Assembly (NCBI GenBank): GCA_050181915.1
Contig: JBFXCS010000003.1
Location: forward strand, 1 to 64,000
Direction of reading: 5' to 3'
Source: JBFXCS01 sp050181915
GTDB taxonomy: Bacteria; Actinomycetota; Thermoleophilia; Miltoncostaeales; Miltoncostaeaceae
Length of the DNA: 64,000 bases
Below the pieces are notes generated by a model. It did no database searches. It had not been told where the DNA came from and was given only the letters and a program-made list of their open reading frames with translations. Below, one piece after another: positions 1-8,360 of the stretch (its first letter is position 1; each line of letters starts with the position of its first letter). The translations under genes and the position numbers were made by a program.

Positions 1-127
1 ACTTCTTATCCAACACCACATACCGACCCTTCGGACCCAACGTCACCTTCACCGCGTCCGCCAGCGTGTTCACCCCACGCTCCAACGCCCGACGCGCATC
101 CTCATCAAACTTAATCAACTTAGCCAT
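1..127 (-). CDS. groEL: Chaperonin GroEL (60 kDa), N-terminal part only
   Basis: The first 42 codons of GroEL are visible and the gene runs off the left edge. The opening MAKLIKFDEDARRALERG and the following TLGPKGRYVVLDKK, part of the ATP-binding apical-to-equatorial start of all group I chaperonins, identify it. GroEL forms the double-ring ATP-driven folding chamber in the cytoplasm, working with the GroES lid. It follows groES by 48 bases on the same strand, so the two form the usual groES-groEL operon, likely under the CIRCE box at 574-600. Its codons look less extreme in GC than the neighbours (several GTT, AAG, TTG), as often seen in highly expressed genes. Confidence 0.97.
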   Translation of the reverse strand, partial: MAKLIKFDEDARRALERGVNTLADAVKVTLGPKGRYVVLDKK

Positions 128-175
128 TACCGGCGCGTTCTCCTTGCCTGGGAAAGTGGTCGATGCGCAGGCGCT

Positions 176-505
176 CTACTTGGCGGCCGCGGCCTTCTTC
201 TTGGCGGCCTTCTTGGGGGCCGCGGCGACGCGGGCGAGGATGTCGTGCTCGCTCAGGATGAGCACGTCCTCGCCGTCGAGCTTCACCTCGGTGCCGCCGT
301 ACTTCGAGTAGATGACCTCGTCGCCCGCGGCGACCTCGAGCGCCTGGCGCTCGCCGTCCACCCAGCGGCCGTCGCCGACGGCCACCACGACGCCGCGCTG
401 CGGCTTCTCCTTCGCGGTGTCCGGCAGCACGATCCCGCTGGCGGTCACCTCCTCCTGCTCCACGGCCTTGACGATCACGCGATCGCCCAGGGGCTTCAGA
501 CTCAT
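176..505 (-). CDS. groES: Co-chaperonin GroES (10 kDa)
   Basis: This 109-residue protein is the heptameric lid of the GroEL chamber. MSLKPLGDRVIVK at the start, the mobile-loop region (ASGIVLPDTAKEKPQRG) and the GDEVIYSKYGGTEVKLDGED block are classical GroES features. The start is the ATG at 505; the open frame continues upstream to 586 but that extension is unrelated to the family. The C-terminus carries an extra lysine/alanine-rich tail (about 20 residues, AAPKKAAKKKAAAAK) beyond the usual end at 'ILARV', which is uncommon in GroES. It is first in the operon with groEL. Confidence 0.97.
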   Translation of the reverse strand: MSLKPLGDRVIVKAVEQEEVTASGIVLPDTAKEKPQRGVVVAVGDGRWVDGERQALEVAAGDEVIYSKYGGTEVKLDGEDVLILSEHDILARVAAAPKKAAKKKAAAAK

Positions 506-573
506 CGGCCCTCCCGGGTCGGCTGATGCGGTTCTTCGCCCGGAGTCCGGAACGGCTCCTCGGGCACCACACT

Positions 574-600
574 TTGGCACTCTCACTCCAAGAGTGCCAC
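574..600. promoter_or_regulatory. CIRCE operator (HrcA binding site) upstream of groES
   Basis: The inverted repeat TTGGCACTC - 9 bases - GAGTGCCAC matches the CIRCE consensus TTAGCACTC-N9-GAGTGCTAA at most positions. It lies about 70 bases before the groES start. CIRCE is bound by the repressor HrcA, which releases when GroEL is titrated by misfolded protein, so groES-groEL here is likely heat-shock induced through HrcA. hrcA itself is not in this window. Confidence 0.9.
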
Positions 601-643
601 GTCGGCACCATACCTCACCCGCCGCGGCCCCGCCACGGACGTC

Positions 644-988
644 TCAGGGTGTGACGAGCGACTCCAGCACGGCCGCCGGACCGGCGGGCCCGGGACGCAC
701 GAACACCCACCAGAGGTAGAAGGCGTCGCGCCGGTCCGAGGTGATGGCGGCGGTCGGCTCCGGCGCCGGGGCGGGCTCCGCCGCAAACAGCCGGCCGGCG
801 ACGTCGGCGGCGCGCGACGGGTCTCCGCCCCACCGCGTCAGCGCCGCGGCCACGCCCTCGTGCACGCTCTGGCCGCCGCCGGCGTAGGTCGCGCCGCACC
901 CCGGACAGAGCCCCGGCCGGGGCTCCGGCCCGGCCGAGACGACGGTGCCGCACAGCGGGCACGTCAGGACGACCCCGTCGTCGGCCAC
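644..988 (-). CDS. Small zinc-ribbon protein of unknown function
   Basis: A 114-residue protein starting at a GTG. Cysteines C10, C13, C28 and C31 (CPLCG ... CPGCG) form a zinc-ribbon near the N-terminus. The rest is an alanine-rich helical stretch followed by a hydrophobic aromatic patch (DAFYLWWVFVRPG) and no clear membrane segment. I do not recognise the family. It follows the membrane-protein gene upstream (ending at 996) by 7 bases on the same strand, so the two are probably co-transcribed with the SDR-rdgB-rph genes. Confidence 0.7.
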   Translation of the reverse strand: MADDGVVLTCPLCGTVVSAGPEPRPGLCPGCGATYAGGGQSVHEGVAAALTRWGGDPSRAADVAGRLFAAEPAPAPEPTAAITSDRRDAFYLWWVFVRPGPAGPAAVLESLVTP

Positions 989-995
989 GTCAGCC

Positions 996-1649
996 TCAGA
1001 CGGTGAGCGGCAGTATCAGCGAGAGGGCCGCCACGACGGCGACCACGACCGCCGCCACCGGCAGGCCGCGCCCGCCGCGCAGGAACCACACCCCCACGGC
1101 GGTGAGCGTGCCCGCCACGCCGGCCAGGACGATCAGCACCACCTGGGCGGCCTCGACCAGGTCTCGCGAGAAGCCCACGCCGGCGAGCACCGCGGTGAGG
1201 GCGCATCCCAGCACGATCGAGTCGATGCCGTCGGCCTCGCCGCGGCGCAGGCGCCACGCCTCGTCGCCCAGCCACAGCCCCACCAGCACGTTCCACGCCC
1301 CGAGGATGATCGTGGTGGTCGCCCGATCGGCCGAGTCGGTCTGCAGCCAGTCGACCACGAGGTAGGCGCCCACGACGATCGCCACCGCGGCGAGCGCCAG
1401 CAGGGCGGGCCAGACCAGCGACAGCACGGTGCGCTGGGAGCGGGTGAGCTCCGACGGCGAGGGGATCTCCACCGCCTGGCGGGCGACCAGGCGCCCGTTG
1501 GCCGCCATCCGCCGCCGCACCAGGGCGAGCCCCGCGAAGAAGGCGAGGCCGGCGACGCCCCCGATGGCGAGCGAGATCCAGGCCGCGCCGGACGGGCTGC
1601 GCCCCGCGAGCCGCAGGGCGTTGTAGACGATGAGCCACCCCACCAGCAC
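996..1649 (-). CDS. Predicted multi-pass membrane protein
   Basis: The protein has about six hydrophobic segments, including ISLAIGGVAGLAFFAGLAL, a stretch ALLALAAVAIVVGAYLVV, a VLIVLAGVAGTLTAVGVW segment and a final AVVVAVVAALSLILPL, ending right at the C-terminus. No catalytic motif is visible and I do not recognise the family. The start is uncertain. The GTG at 1649 is the first ordinary start after the upstream SDR stop, but it shortens the first membrane segment. A CTG at 1712, overlapping the SDR stop, would give a full first helix (SWLVGSVLVGWLIVYNALRL). Confidence 0.7.
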   Translation of the reverse strand: MLVGWLIVYNALRLAGRSPSGAAWISLAIGGVAGLAFFAGLALVRRRMAANGRLVARQAVEIPSPSELTRSQRTVLSLVWPALLALAAVAIVVGAYLVVDWLQTDSADRATTTIILGAWNVLVGLWLGDEAWRLRRGEADGIDSIVLGCALTAVLAGVGFSRDLVEAAQVVLIVLAGVAGTLTAVGVWFLRGGRGLPVAAVVVAVVAALSLILPLTV

Positions 1650-1708
1650 CGACCCGACGAGCCACGAGACCCCCGGGAAGGCCGCCGGAGCGGTCTGCCG
1701 CTCGGCGC

Positions 1709-2449
1709 TCAGGGCCTCACCAGCCGGCCGCCATCGACAACGAGCGTGTGCCCCGTCACGTAATCCGCCTCCAGCAGGTAGCGAAGTGCCCCACCGACGT
1801 CCGCCGGAGACCCTACCCGCTTCAGCACCGACTTCTCCTTCGCCCGGGCGACGGCCGCCTCGTCGGCGCCGTCCGGCATCAGCACCGTGCCGGGGGCGAT
1901 GGCGTTGACGGTGATCTCCGGGGCGAGCTCCTGGGCGAGCGACCTGACCAGCATCACGACGCCGGCCTTCGCGGCCGAGTGGATGACGAAGCGCGGCCAC
2001 GGCTCGAGCCCGGCGACGTCGGCCATCATCACGATGCGGCCGAAGCCGCGCGCGCGCATGCCGCGCGCCGCGGCCTGGGCGCAGAAGAAGGGGGCCTTCA
2101 GGTTCACCGCGATGGCCCGGTCGACCTGCTCCTCGCTCATGTCATCGAAGGCGGCCGCCACGAAGTTGGCCGCCGAGAGGACCAGCACGTCCAGGGGGCC
2201 GACGGCCGCCTCCGCGTCGGCCACCGCGGCGCGGCACCCGGCGGCGGTCGCCAGATCGGCCCGGACCGGCGCCGCCCGGACGCCGCGCGCCCGGCACTCC
2301 TCGCAGGTCTCGATCGCGGCCGCCTCCGACGAGCGGTAGTGGACCGCGACGTCGAGCCCCATGTCGGTCAGCTCGAGCGCGAGCGCCCGGCCCACCCGGA
2401 TCGCCCCGCCGGTGACCAGCGCCCGCCGCCCCGCGAGCGGCGACGTCAT
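1709..2449 (-). CDS. Short-chain dehydrogenase/reductase (SDR)
   Basis: A 246-residue Rossmann oxidoreductase, probably using NAD(P)H. It has a cofactor loop TGGAIRVGRALA (a variant of TGxxxGxG), a 'VLVLSAANF' region in place of NNAG, and a C-terminal VTGHTLVVDGG typical of FabG-like SDRs. In the active-site region the usual YxxxK reads H-SAAK: the catalytic tyrosine is replaced by histidine (FVIHSAAKAG). This is the pattern seen in some pteridine-reductase-like SDRs, so catalysis may be altered or lost. The start ATG overlaps the rdgB stop by four bases (ATGA), indicating translational coupling. Confidence 0.85.
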   Translation of the reverse strand: MTSPLAGRRALVTGGAIRVGRALALELTDMGLDVAVHYRSSEAAAIETCEECRARGVRAAPVRADLATAAGCRAAVADAEAAVGPLDVLVLSAANFVAAAFDDMSEEQVDRAIAVNLKAPFFCAQAAARGMRARGFGRIVMMADVAGLEPWPRFVIHSAAKAGVVMLVRSLAQELAPEITVNAIAPGTVLMPDGADEAAVARAKEKSVLKRVGSPADVGGALRYLLEADYVTGHTLVVDGGRLVRP

Positions 2450-3033
2450 CCCGGCGGCGTCCCGATCCCGAGCAGCGACGCCATGCGCCGGGCGGCGCGG
2501 CCGCGGTGCGAGATGGCCGCCTTCTCGTCGCGCGTCATCTCCGCCATCGAACGGTCCTCGCCCTCGGGCAGGAACAGGGGGTCGTAGCCGAAGCCGCCGG
2601 AGCCGCGCATCGCCGGCGCGATCGACCCGGAGCACATGCCGGCGCCGACCAGCACCCGGTCGCCCGGCGCGAGGCCCAGCAGGACGCAGGCGAACACGGC
2701 GCGGCGGTCCTCGACGCCGTCCATCTCATCCAGCAGCCGGCGGCAGTTGTCCTCGTAGGTCGCGCCCGGACCGGCGTAGCGCGCGCTGAACACGCCGGGG
2801 CGCCCGCCCAGCGCGTGGACGACCAGGCCGGAGTCGTCGGCCACCACGATCGCCTCGTCGTCGCCCGTCAACGAGCGCAGGGCCGCCGCCTTGATCCAGG
2901 CGTTCTGCAGCAGGGTGGTGCCGGTCTCCTCCGGATCGAACCCGTCGGGAGCGCCGGTGATCTCCGCGCCGGGGAACAACCGCTCCAGCTCGGCGACCTT
3001 GTCGAGGTTGCCGGTCGCGAGGGCGATGCGCAC
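2446..3033 (-). CDS. rdgB: RdgB/HAM1 family XTP/dITP diphosphatase
   Basis: A 195-residue protein matching the normal family length. It hydrolyses non-canonical purine nucleoside triphosphates (ITP, dITP, XTP) to monophosphate and diphosphate, keeping them out of DNA and RNA. The substrate loop ALATGNLDKVAEL, VADDSGLVVHALGG with the catalytic acidic residues, ARYAGP, and GFGYDPLF are diagnostic. The GTG start at 3033 lies 2 bases beyond the rph stop, and the order rph-rdgB is conserved in many bacteria. A weak point is only the start codon choice. Confidence 0.95.
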   Translation of the reverse strand: MRIALATGNLDKVAELERLFPGAEITGAPDGFDPEETGTTLLQNAWIKAAALRSLTGDDEAIVVADDSGLVVHALGGRPGVFSARYAGPGATYEDNCRRLLDEMDGVEDRRAVFACVLLGLAPGDRVLVGAGMCSGSIAPAMRGSGGFGYDPLFLPEGEDRSMAEMTRDEKAAISHRGRAARRMASLLGIGTPPG

Positions 3034-3035
3034 GC

Positions 3036-3767
3036 TCACCCCGGATCGAGCCCCACGGCCACGCGCTGCATCGCCCGCAAGCGGCCGGCGCCGGCCTCGG
3101 CGAGGTCGAGCAACGCGTTCAGCTCGGCGCGCGAGAAGGTCGCGCCCTCGGCGGTCGCCTGCACCTCCACCAGCAGGCCGGCGCCGGTCATCACGACGTT
3201 CATGTCCGACTCGGCGCGCGAGTCCTCGACGTAGGCGAGGTCGAGCAGCGGCCGGCCGTCGACCATGCCGACGCTCACCGCCGCGATCGAGTCGTGCAGA
3301 GGCACCGCCGGCAGCTCGCCCTTCTCCACCAGCGCGGCGAGGGAGAGGTGCAGAGCGACCCAGGCGCCGCATATCGAGGCGCAGCGGGTGCCGCCGTCGG
3401 CCTGCAGCACGTCGCAGTCGAGCCACACGGTGCGCTCGCCCAGCGCGTCCATGTCGACCACCGCGCGCAGCGAGCGGCCGATCAGCCGCTGAATCTCGGT
3501 GGTGCGCCCGTCGAGACGACCCTTGGAGATGTCGCGCGCCTTCCGCTGGCCCGTCGACGCCGGCAGCATCGAGTACTCGGCGGTCACCCAGCCGCGCCCG
3601 CGGCCGCGCATCCACGGCGGCACGCCGTCGTCGACCGACGCGGTGCAGATCACCCGGGTCGTCCCGACCGTGATGAGCGCGCTGCCGTCGGCAGTCTCCA
3701 CGAACCCCGGCAGGATCTCCACCGGGCGCAGCTGATCGTCGTCACGTCCGTCTGCTCGGGCCCCCAT
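3036..3767 (-). CDS. rph: Ribonuclease PH
   Basis: RNase PH trims the 3' ends of tRNA precursors by phosphorolysis, acting as a hexamer in the cytoplasm. The 243 residues include the family start (GRDDDQLRPVEI), TRVICTASV, PPWMRGRGRGWVTAEYSMLP, STGQRKARDI, and GERTVWLDCDVLQADGGTR with the catalytic aspartates, then EDSRAESDMNVVMT. The ATG at 3767 gives a normal length. It leads an operon with rdgB, the SDR and the membrane protein, and is divergent from the sigma-factor gene at 3827. Confidence 0.96.
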   Translation of the reverse strand: MGARADGRDDDQLRPVEILPGFVETADGSALITVGTTRVICTASVDDGVPPWMRGRGRGWVTAEYSMLPASTGQRKARDISKGRLDGRTTEIQRLIGRSLRAVVDMDALGERTVWLDCDVLQADGGTRCASICGAWVALHLSLAALVEKGELPAVPLHDSIAAVSVGMVDGRPLLDLAYVEDSRAESDMNVVMTGAGLLVEVQATAEGATFSRAELNALLDLAEAGAGRLRAMQRVAVGLDPG

Positions 3768-3826
3768 CGCGACACAGATTAGTGGGGTGCAAGGATGGCC
3801 GCGCCGGTCGCCCCCTATTCCACGAC

Positions 3827-4390
3827 ATGAACGACGACCCCGCCTCGTGCGTCCCCCGCGCGCTCGCCGGCCATCGCGACGCCGCCACCGCCCTGGCCCG
3901 CCGCGCGGGACGGGTGGCGATGCCGATCGCGTCGATCGCCCTGGGCGGGCGCGACGCCGCCGCCGACGTGGTGCAGGACGTCGTCGTGGACGTGCTCCGC
4001 GACCTCCGGGGCCTGCGCGACCCGCTCGCCTTCGACGCCTGGGTGCGGCGCATCGCGTCCCGCCGCGTGGTGCGCGCCGCGCGGACCGAGCGGCTTCGCC
4101 GCAGCCGCGAGCTGCCGATCGCCGACGACCTCGCCGACGGCGGCGGCGAGAGCCGGGTGCTCGTGCGGATGAGCGTGGCCGACGCCCTGCGCCGCCTGCC
4201 GGCGCGCCAGCGGGTGGCGCTGTCGCTGCGCTACGCCCACGACCTGACCGACGCCGAGATCGCCGACGCCCTCGGCTGCCGCCCCGGCACCGCGGCCTCG
4301 TTGCTGTCGCGGGGCCGCGAGGCGCTGCGCGCCGATCCCGGCCTGCGCGCCCTCGTGGGCGCCGACACCGAGCAGGAGGCCCGGCTGTGA
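3827..4390 (+). CDS. ECF-type RNA polymerase sigma factor
   Basis: A 187-residue sigma-70 family protein of the extracytoplasmic-function group. Region 2 is seen as AAADVVQDVVVDVLRDL ... FDAWVRRIASRR, and region 4 as RLPARQRVALSLRYAHDLTDAEIADALGCRPGTAAS with a clear helix-turn-helix. The start ATG at 3827 fits the family; the frame is open a little further upstream. The stop overlaps the next gene by GTGA, so the next gene, with an N-terminal cytoplasmic part and one membrane span, is probably its membrane-bound partner or anti-sigma factor. Confidence 0.9.
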   Translation: MNDDPASCVPRALAGHRDAATALARRAGRVAMPIASIALGGRDAAADVVQDVVVDVLRDLRGLRDPLAFDAWVRRIASRRVVRAARTERLRRSRELPIADDLADGGGESRVLVRMSVADALRRLPARQRVALSLRYAHDLTDAEIADALGCRPGTAASLLSRGREALRADPGLRALVGADTEQEARL

Positions 4391-5634
4391 TCGACCTCGA
4401 CGACCTGATCCGCGAGGCGACGGAGGACGACCGCGCCGGCGGCCTGCCGGACGAGCGGATCGCCGCGGCCGTCGCGCGCGCCGGCACGCGCCGGCGGCGT
4501 CGCCGCGTCGCGCGGATCGCGGGCGCCGCCGCGGCGGGCACCGCCGTCGTCGCCGTCGGCGTGACGCTGAGCGTGCTGGCCCTGACCGGCCCTGGGCCGG
4601 GGACGAGCGGCGAGGGGCGGGTGTGGACCGAGGCCGACCTCCTGCCCTGGGGCGACGTCTACCCCTTCGTCAACGCGGTGCGCGAGAGGCACGGGAGCGA
4701 GACGTACGAGCTCGGCCCGCGCTACCGCGACCTCCCGCCGCACCCCGCCATCCGCTTCCCCGCCGGGGTGAGCTACAGCGACGCCGTGCGGCGGATGTGG
4801 CGCGCGCGCAACGCGGGCCGCGCCGTGCCACCGGGGGCGGAGATCGTCCCTCCCCTGCCGGCCGGTCGCGTCGTGCTGGTGGCCGATGGCCGCGTGACGC
4901 TCGACTCGGCGGCGCCCGAGGGCTACGACACGTTGTACGGACGGGTGGCCGGCACCGCCATCGGCAACGCTCCCCCGAAGGGCGACCTGAGCCTGCCGCG
5001 CTGCCAGGTGCTGCTCGGGGCGGACGATCCGGTCGCCCCCTGCCCGACCGCCGTCCGGCATCCGCCCCGGATCGTCGAGCGGTCGACCGGCGACTGGGTC
5101 GACGTGCCGATAGCGCCCACCCCGGTCGCCCCCACCGAGGCCGAGCTCGGGCCGCTGACCCCCTCCTTCGCCGGCGCGCCGCCCCTTCCGCGCGAGGAGA
5201 TCCCGCCGTTCATCGTCCGCGAGGCGGACGTCGACAACACCGCGCCGGCCGAGTTCCGCAACTGCGGCCTCGACCTCGCCTCGGTCCGGCTGGTCGCATC
5301 CAGCGCCGCGGGGGTGCGGCTCTACGTCGCCGACGGCGTCGATCGCGGCCACTGGGTGTTCGTCCTCGTGAACGGCGCGCCGCGCAGCGTCAGCGCCTGC
5401 GGGGACCTCCGCGCCACCTTCCTCACCCGCGGAGCGCACCTCGAGTACGGCGGCCCGCCGTCACATCCCCACTTCATCGCCGGGATCACCGCCGACGGCT
5501 ACACCTCCGCGACGGTCGACGGCATCACGGTGCCCATCGAGCACAACGCGTTCGTCATCGACGGCGCCGGGCGTTCCGGCATCGTCGTCACGATCACGGG
5601 GCCCGCGGGCACGCGCAGGATCAGGCAGCCGTAG
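4387..5634 (+). CDS. Single-span membrane protein, candidate anti-sigma factor partner
   Basis: A 415-residue protein with a GTG start overlapping the sigma-factor stop. An acidic N-terminus (IDLDDLIREATEDD) precedes an arginine cluster and one membrane helix near residues 43-67 (AGAAAAGTAVVAVGVTLSVL). The large remainder would lie outside the cell and holds several cysteines but no motif I recognise. There is no zinc anti-sigma HxxxCxxC signature. The anti-sigma role is inferred only from coupling to the ECF sigma gene and from the topology. Confidence 0.75.
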   Translation: MIDLDDLIREATEDDRAGGLPDERIAAAVARAGTRRRRRRVARIAGAAAAGTAVVAVGVTLSVLALTGPGPGTSGEGRVWTEADLLPWGDVYPFVNAVRERHGSETYELGPRYRDLPPHPAIRFPAGVSYSDAVRRMWRARNAGRAVPPGAEIVPPLPAGRVVLVADGRVTLDSAAPEGYDTLYGRVAGTAIGNAPPKGDLSLPRCQVLLGADDPVAPCPTAVRHPPRIVERSTGDWVDVPIAPTPVAPTEAELGPLTPSFAGAPPLPREEIPPFIVREADVDNTAPAEFRNCGLDLASVRLVASSAAGVRLYVADGVDRGHWVFVLVNGAPRSVSACGDLRATFLTRGAHLEYGGPPSHPHFIAGITADGYTSATVDGITVPIEHNAFVIDGAGRSGIVVTITGPAGTRRIRQP

Positions 5635-5658
5635 CGTCGCCCCCGGTACGATCCGGGC

Positions 5659-6420
5659 ATGTCCGACAGCCCCGAGGATCTCGCCGCGGCGCTCGCCCGC
5701 GCCGAGCACGCGGTCGTCCTGACCGGGGCGGGGATCTCGACCGAGAGCGGCATCCCCGACTTCCGCTCGGCGGGCGGCGTGTGGGAGAAGCACGACCCGA
5801 TGGTGGTCGGCTCGCTCGCGACCTTCATGACCGAGCCGGAGCGCTTCTGGGAGTTCCACCGCCCGCGGATGGACATGGCGTCGGGCCTCGACCCGAACCC
5901 GGCGCACCTCGCGGTGGCCGAGCTGGAGCGCCGCGGCATCGTGAAGGCCGTGATCACCCAGAACATCGACCGCCTGCACGCCCGCGCCGGCACGAGGGAG
6001 CTGATCGAGGTGCACGGCTCGCTCGACTTCGGCGTGTGCCTGCGCTGCGACGCGCGGGTGAGCCGCGACGAGCTGATGGCCCGCGCCGACGCCGCCGGCA
6101 ACGGCGTGCCGCTGTGCACGGCCTGCGGGTTCCAGCTCAAGAGCGGCGTGATCCTCTTCGGCGAGCCGCTGCCCGCCCCCGCCATCGCGGCGGCCTTCGA
6201 CCACGCCGAGCGGGCCGACCTGATGCTCGTGATCGGCAGCTCCCTGCTGGTGCATCCGGTCGCCGGCCTGCCCCAGGCGACGCTCTCGGCGGGCGGCACG
6301 CTGGCGATCCTCACCGAGAGCGAGACCCCCTACGACGACGTCGCCCACATCCGCCTCGACGGACGGGCGGGCCTGCAGATGCAGCAGACGCTCGAGGCGC
6401 TGGACGCGCTGAGCGCATGA
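5659..6420 (+). CDS. NAD-dependent protein deacylase, sirtuin (Sir2/CobB family)
   Basis: A 253-residue sirtuin that removes acyl groups from lysines using NAD+. It shows GAGISTESGIPDFRS (residues 23-37), QNID (101-104), catalytic H119 in EVHGSLD, the zinc cysteines C127, C130, C153 and C156, and the GSSLLVHPVAGLP region. The residues used to recognise succinyl-lysine in class III sirtuins (Y and R after the GAGIS loop) are not evident: FMTEPERFWEFHRPR is the more general deacetylase form. It overlaps the next SDR gene by ATGA. Confidence 0.93.
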   Translation: MSDSPEDLAAALARAEHAVVLTGAGISTESGIPDFRSAGGVWEKHDPMVVGSLATFMTEPERFWEFHRPRMDMASGLDPNPAHLAVAELERRGIVKAVITQNIDRLHARAGTRELIEVHGSLDFGVCLRCDARVSRDELMARADAAGNGVPLCTACGFQLKSGVILFGEPLPAPAIAAAFDHAERADLMLVIGSSLLVHPVAGLPQATLSAGGTLAILTESETPYDDVAHIRLDGRAGLQMQQTLEALDALSA

Positions 6421-7211
6421 GCGTCGCCATCGACCTCACCGGGCGCACCGCCCTGGTCACCGGATCGACGTCGGGGATCGGCGAGGCGATCGCCGTGAGC
6501 CTGGCGACGGCCGGGGCGTCGGTGGTCGTGAACGGCCGCGACCCCGGCCGAACCGCCGAGGCGGCCGCGCGCGTGGGCGAGGCGTCGGGCGCCGCGGACC
6601 GGGTCGCCTCCGCCGCCGCGGACGTCGGCACCGCCGAGGGCTGCGCCGCGCTGGTCGAGGCCGTCCCCGAGGTCGACGTCCTGGTGAACAACGCCGGGAT
6701 CTTCGCCCCGCGGCCGGTGTTCGAGATCCCCGACGCCGAGTGGACGCGCCACTTCGAGGTGAACGTGATGTCGGGCGTGCGCCTCGCGCGCCACCACGTG
6801 CCGCGGATGGTGGGGCGCGGATGGGGCCGGGTGATCTTCGTGTCGAGCGAATCGGCGCTCCAGATCCCCGCCGAGATGGTCCACTACGGGATGACCAAGA
6901 CCGCCCAGCTCGCCGTGAGCCGCGGCATGGCCGAGTCGGTCCCGGCGAGCGGCGTGACCGTCAACTGCGTCCTGCCCGGGCCCACCCTCACCCCCGGGGT
7001 GCGCGAGATGCTCGGCGGCGGCAGCGACGAGGAGGTGGCCGCGGCGGGCCGCGCCTTCCTCGCCGAGCACCGCCCCACCCAGCTGCTCGGTCGCCTGGCG
7101 CAGCCGCGGGAGATCGCGAACCTGGTGCTCTACCTCGCCTCCGACCTGGCCTCGGCCACGACGGGCGCGGCCATGAGCGTCGACGGAGGCACCGTCCGCG
7201 CCATCGGCTGA
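6417..7211 (+). CDS. Short-chain dehydrogenase/reductase (SDR)
   Basis: A 264-residue SDR with all classical elements: TGSTSGIGEAIA cofactor loop, NNAG (VLVNNAGIF), catalytic serine in VSSESAL, YGMTK as the YxxxK pair, and a C-terminal SVDGG. Substrate cannot be read from sequence. The ATG overlaps the sirtuin stop (ATGA), so the two are translated together. Confidence 0.92.
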   Translation: MSVAIDLTGRTALVTGSTSGIGEAIAVSLATAGASVVVNGRDPGRTAEAAARVGEASGAADRVASAAADVGTAEGCAALVEAVPEVDVLVNNAGIFAPRPVFEIPDAEWTRHFEVNVMSGVRLARHHVPRMVGRGWGRVIFVSSESALQIPAEMVHYGMTKTAQLAVSRGMAESVPASGVTVNCVLPGPTLTPGVREMLGGGSDEEVAAAGRAFLAEHRPTQLLGRLAQPREIANLVLYLASDLASATTGAAMSVDGGTVRAIG

Positions 7212-7481
7212 GGCGCTATGGCCTCGTGGTCATGCTCATCGGTGCGTCACCGTCATCCCCCGGCGAATGAGCTGGAGGACCGGGCGAACGAGCCCCGATG
7301 GGGGTCGAGGTCTATCACCGCACCGAGCGTGAACGCGGCCGGCGCGTAGCCGACGAGTTTCTCTCGCCCGGCTGACGCCCCGCGCACCGGGCCGACGCGC
7401 GGGCCCACGAGACGATCGACGCCGCGTGGGCCGTGCACGGCCCGGCTGCGCCTGGGCGCCGGCGCCCGGGCGCCGCGCGGG

Positions 7482-8003
7482 TCATCCCCCGGCGGACGCG
7501 CCGTGCATCAGCGACCCGGGCGTGTCGAGCTGCTCGCCGGTCTCGATCAGGGTCTTGAGGCCCGAGAGGATCATCATCCAGCCGCCGTAGAGCTCGGAGT
7601 TCGCGTCGCGCGACAGGCGGTCGTGGATCACCGTGAGCCGGCAGGAGGTGCCGACCGGCTCGATCTCCCAGGTCACCCGCGACGGCCCCTCGGCCCTGAC
7701 CTCGTCGCTCCAGAGGGCGGTGAAGGTCTGCACCAGGCGCCGCGGCGGATCGACCTCCACGTTCTCGCCGGACGCGATGTCGACGACGTCGGGCACGGCC
7801 GCGAGGTAGGGCGAGCCGGGGGTCCAGGTCGAGTCGATGCCGACGCCGAAGTTGTAGCGGGCGCGCATCACCGGGTCGGTGATCGCGTCCCAGATCCGCT
7901 CCGGCGTGGCCTTGATGTAGATCTCGAAGATCGCCATGGCGCCCGTCCCGGCGTCGTCCGGGACCAGTCGCAGGTTGTGCGCGAGGCCGATCGGCTCAGG
8001 CAT
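7482..8003 (-). CDS. SRPBCC/AHSA1-family protein
   Basis: A 173-residue START-like fold protein. The opening FEIYIKATPERIWDAITDP and the pattern RYNFGVGIDSTW followed by VTWEIEPVG are typical of activator-of-Hsp90-like (AHSA1) proteins paired with ArsR regulators. These usually bind a hydrophobic ligand; none can be named. The start overlaps the ArsR stop by 8 bases; an internal ATG at codon 23 (MAIFEIY) is an alternative start closer to the domain. Confidence 0.85.
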   Translation of the reverse strand: MPEPIGLAHNLRLVPDDAGTGAMAIFEIYIKATPERIWDAITDPVMRARYNFGVGIDSTWTPGSPYLAAVPDVVDIASGENVEVDPPRRLVQTFTALWSDEVRAEGPSRVTWEIEPVGTSCRLTVIHDRLSRDANSELYGGWMMILSGLKTLIETGEQLDTPGSLMHGASAGG

Positions 8004-8316
8004 CGTCCGTCTCCTTCTCGAGCTCTCTCTTCAGGCCCGTGAGCGCGGCGGCCCACGGCTCGGCGTACTTGCTGACCCAGCGGTCGTGGATCAGGCGGAT
8101 CGGGACCGGGTTCAGGAAGTGGAGCTTCTCCCGGCCCCGCCGCCGCGTGACGACGAGGTTCGCCTGCTCCAGCACCTTCAGGTGCTTCATCACGCCGAAG
8201 CGGGTCATCGGCAGGCCGCTCTCGAGCTCGCCGAGGCTCTGGCCGTCACGGGCGTGGAGCCGGTCCAGCAGCTCCCTGCGCGTGGGATCGGCGAGCGCCT
8301 TGAACACGTCGTCCAT
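7996..8316 (-). CDS. ArsR-family transcriptional regulator
   Basis: A 106-residue winged-helix protein: MDDVFKALADPTRRELLDRL begins the fold, and MTRFGVMKHLKVLEQANLVVTRRRGREKLHFLN covers the recognition helix and wing. No ArsR metal-binding cysteine pair is present, so it belongs to the group that controls a neighbouring SRPBCC gene rather than metal resistance. The ATG at 8316 is chosen over an upstream in-frame ATG because it starts the domain and leaves room for the palindrome at 8331-8346. Confidence 0.9.
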   Translation of the reverse strand: MDDVFKALADPTRRELLDRLHARDGQSLGELESGLPMTRFGVMKHLKVLEQANLVVTRRRGREKLHFLNPVPIRLIHDRWVSKYAEPWAAALTGLKRELEKETDDA

Positions 8317-8330
8317 GGGCCCGACAATAG

Positions 8331-8346
8331 GTGACCATATAGTCAC
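8331..8346. promoter_or_regulatory. Candidate operator of the ArsR-SRPBCC operon
   Basis: The inverted repeat GTGAC-CATATA-GTCAC has perfect 5-base arms and sits 14 bases before the ArsR start. Position and symmetry suit self-repression by the ArsR protein. Binding is inferred. Confidence 0.5.
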
Positions 8347-8360
8347 ATGTCAAGCGGGGG

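Noticed and set aside
7212..7481. Short frames in both directions between the SDR and SRPBCC genes, including a 61-codon minus-strand frame
   Set aside because: No domain, no ribosome site and compositional bias; only GC-rich hairpins are seen near 7455-7475.
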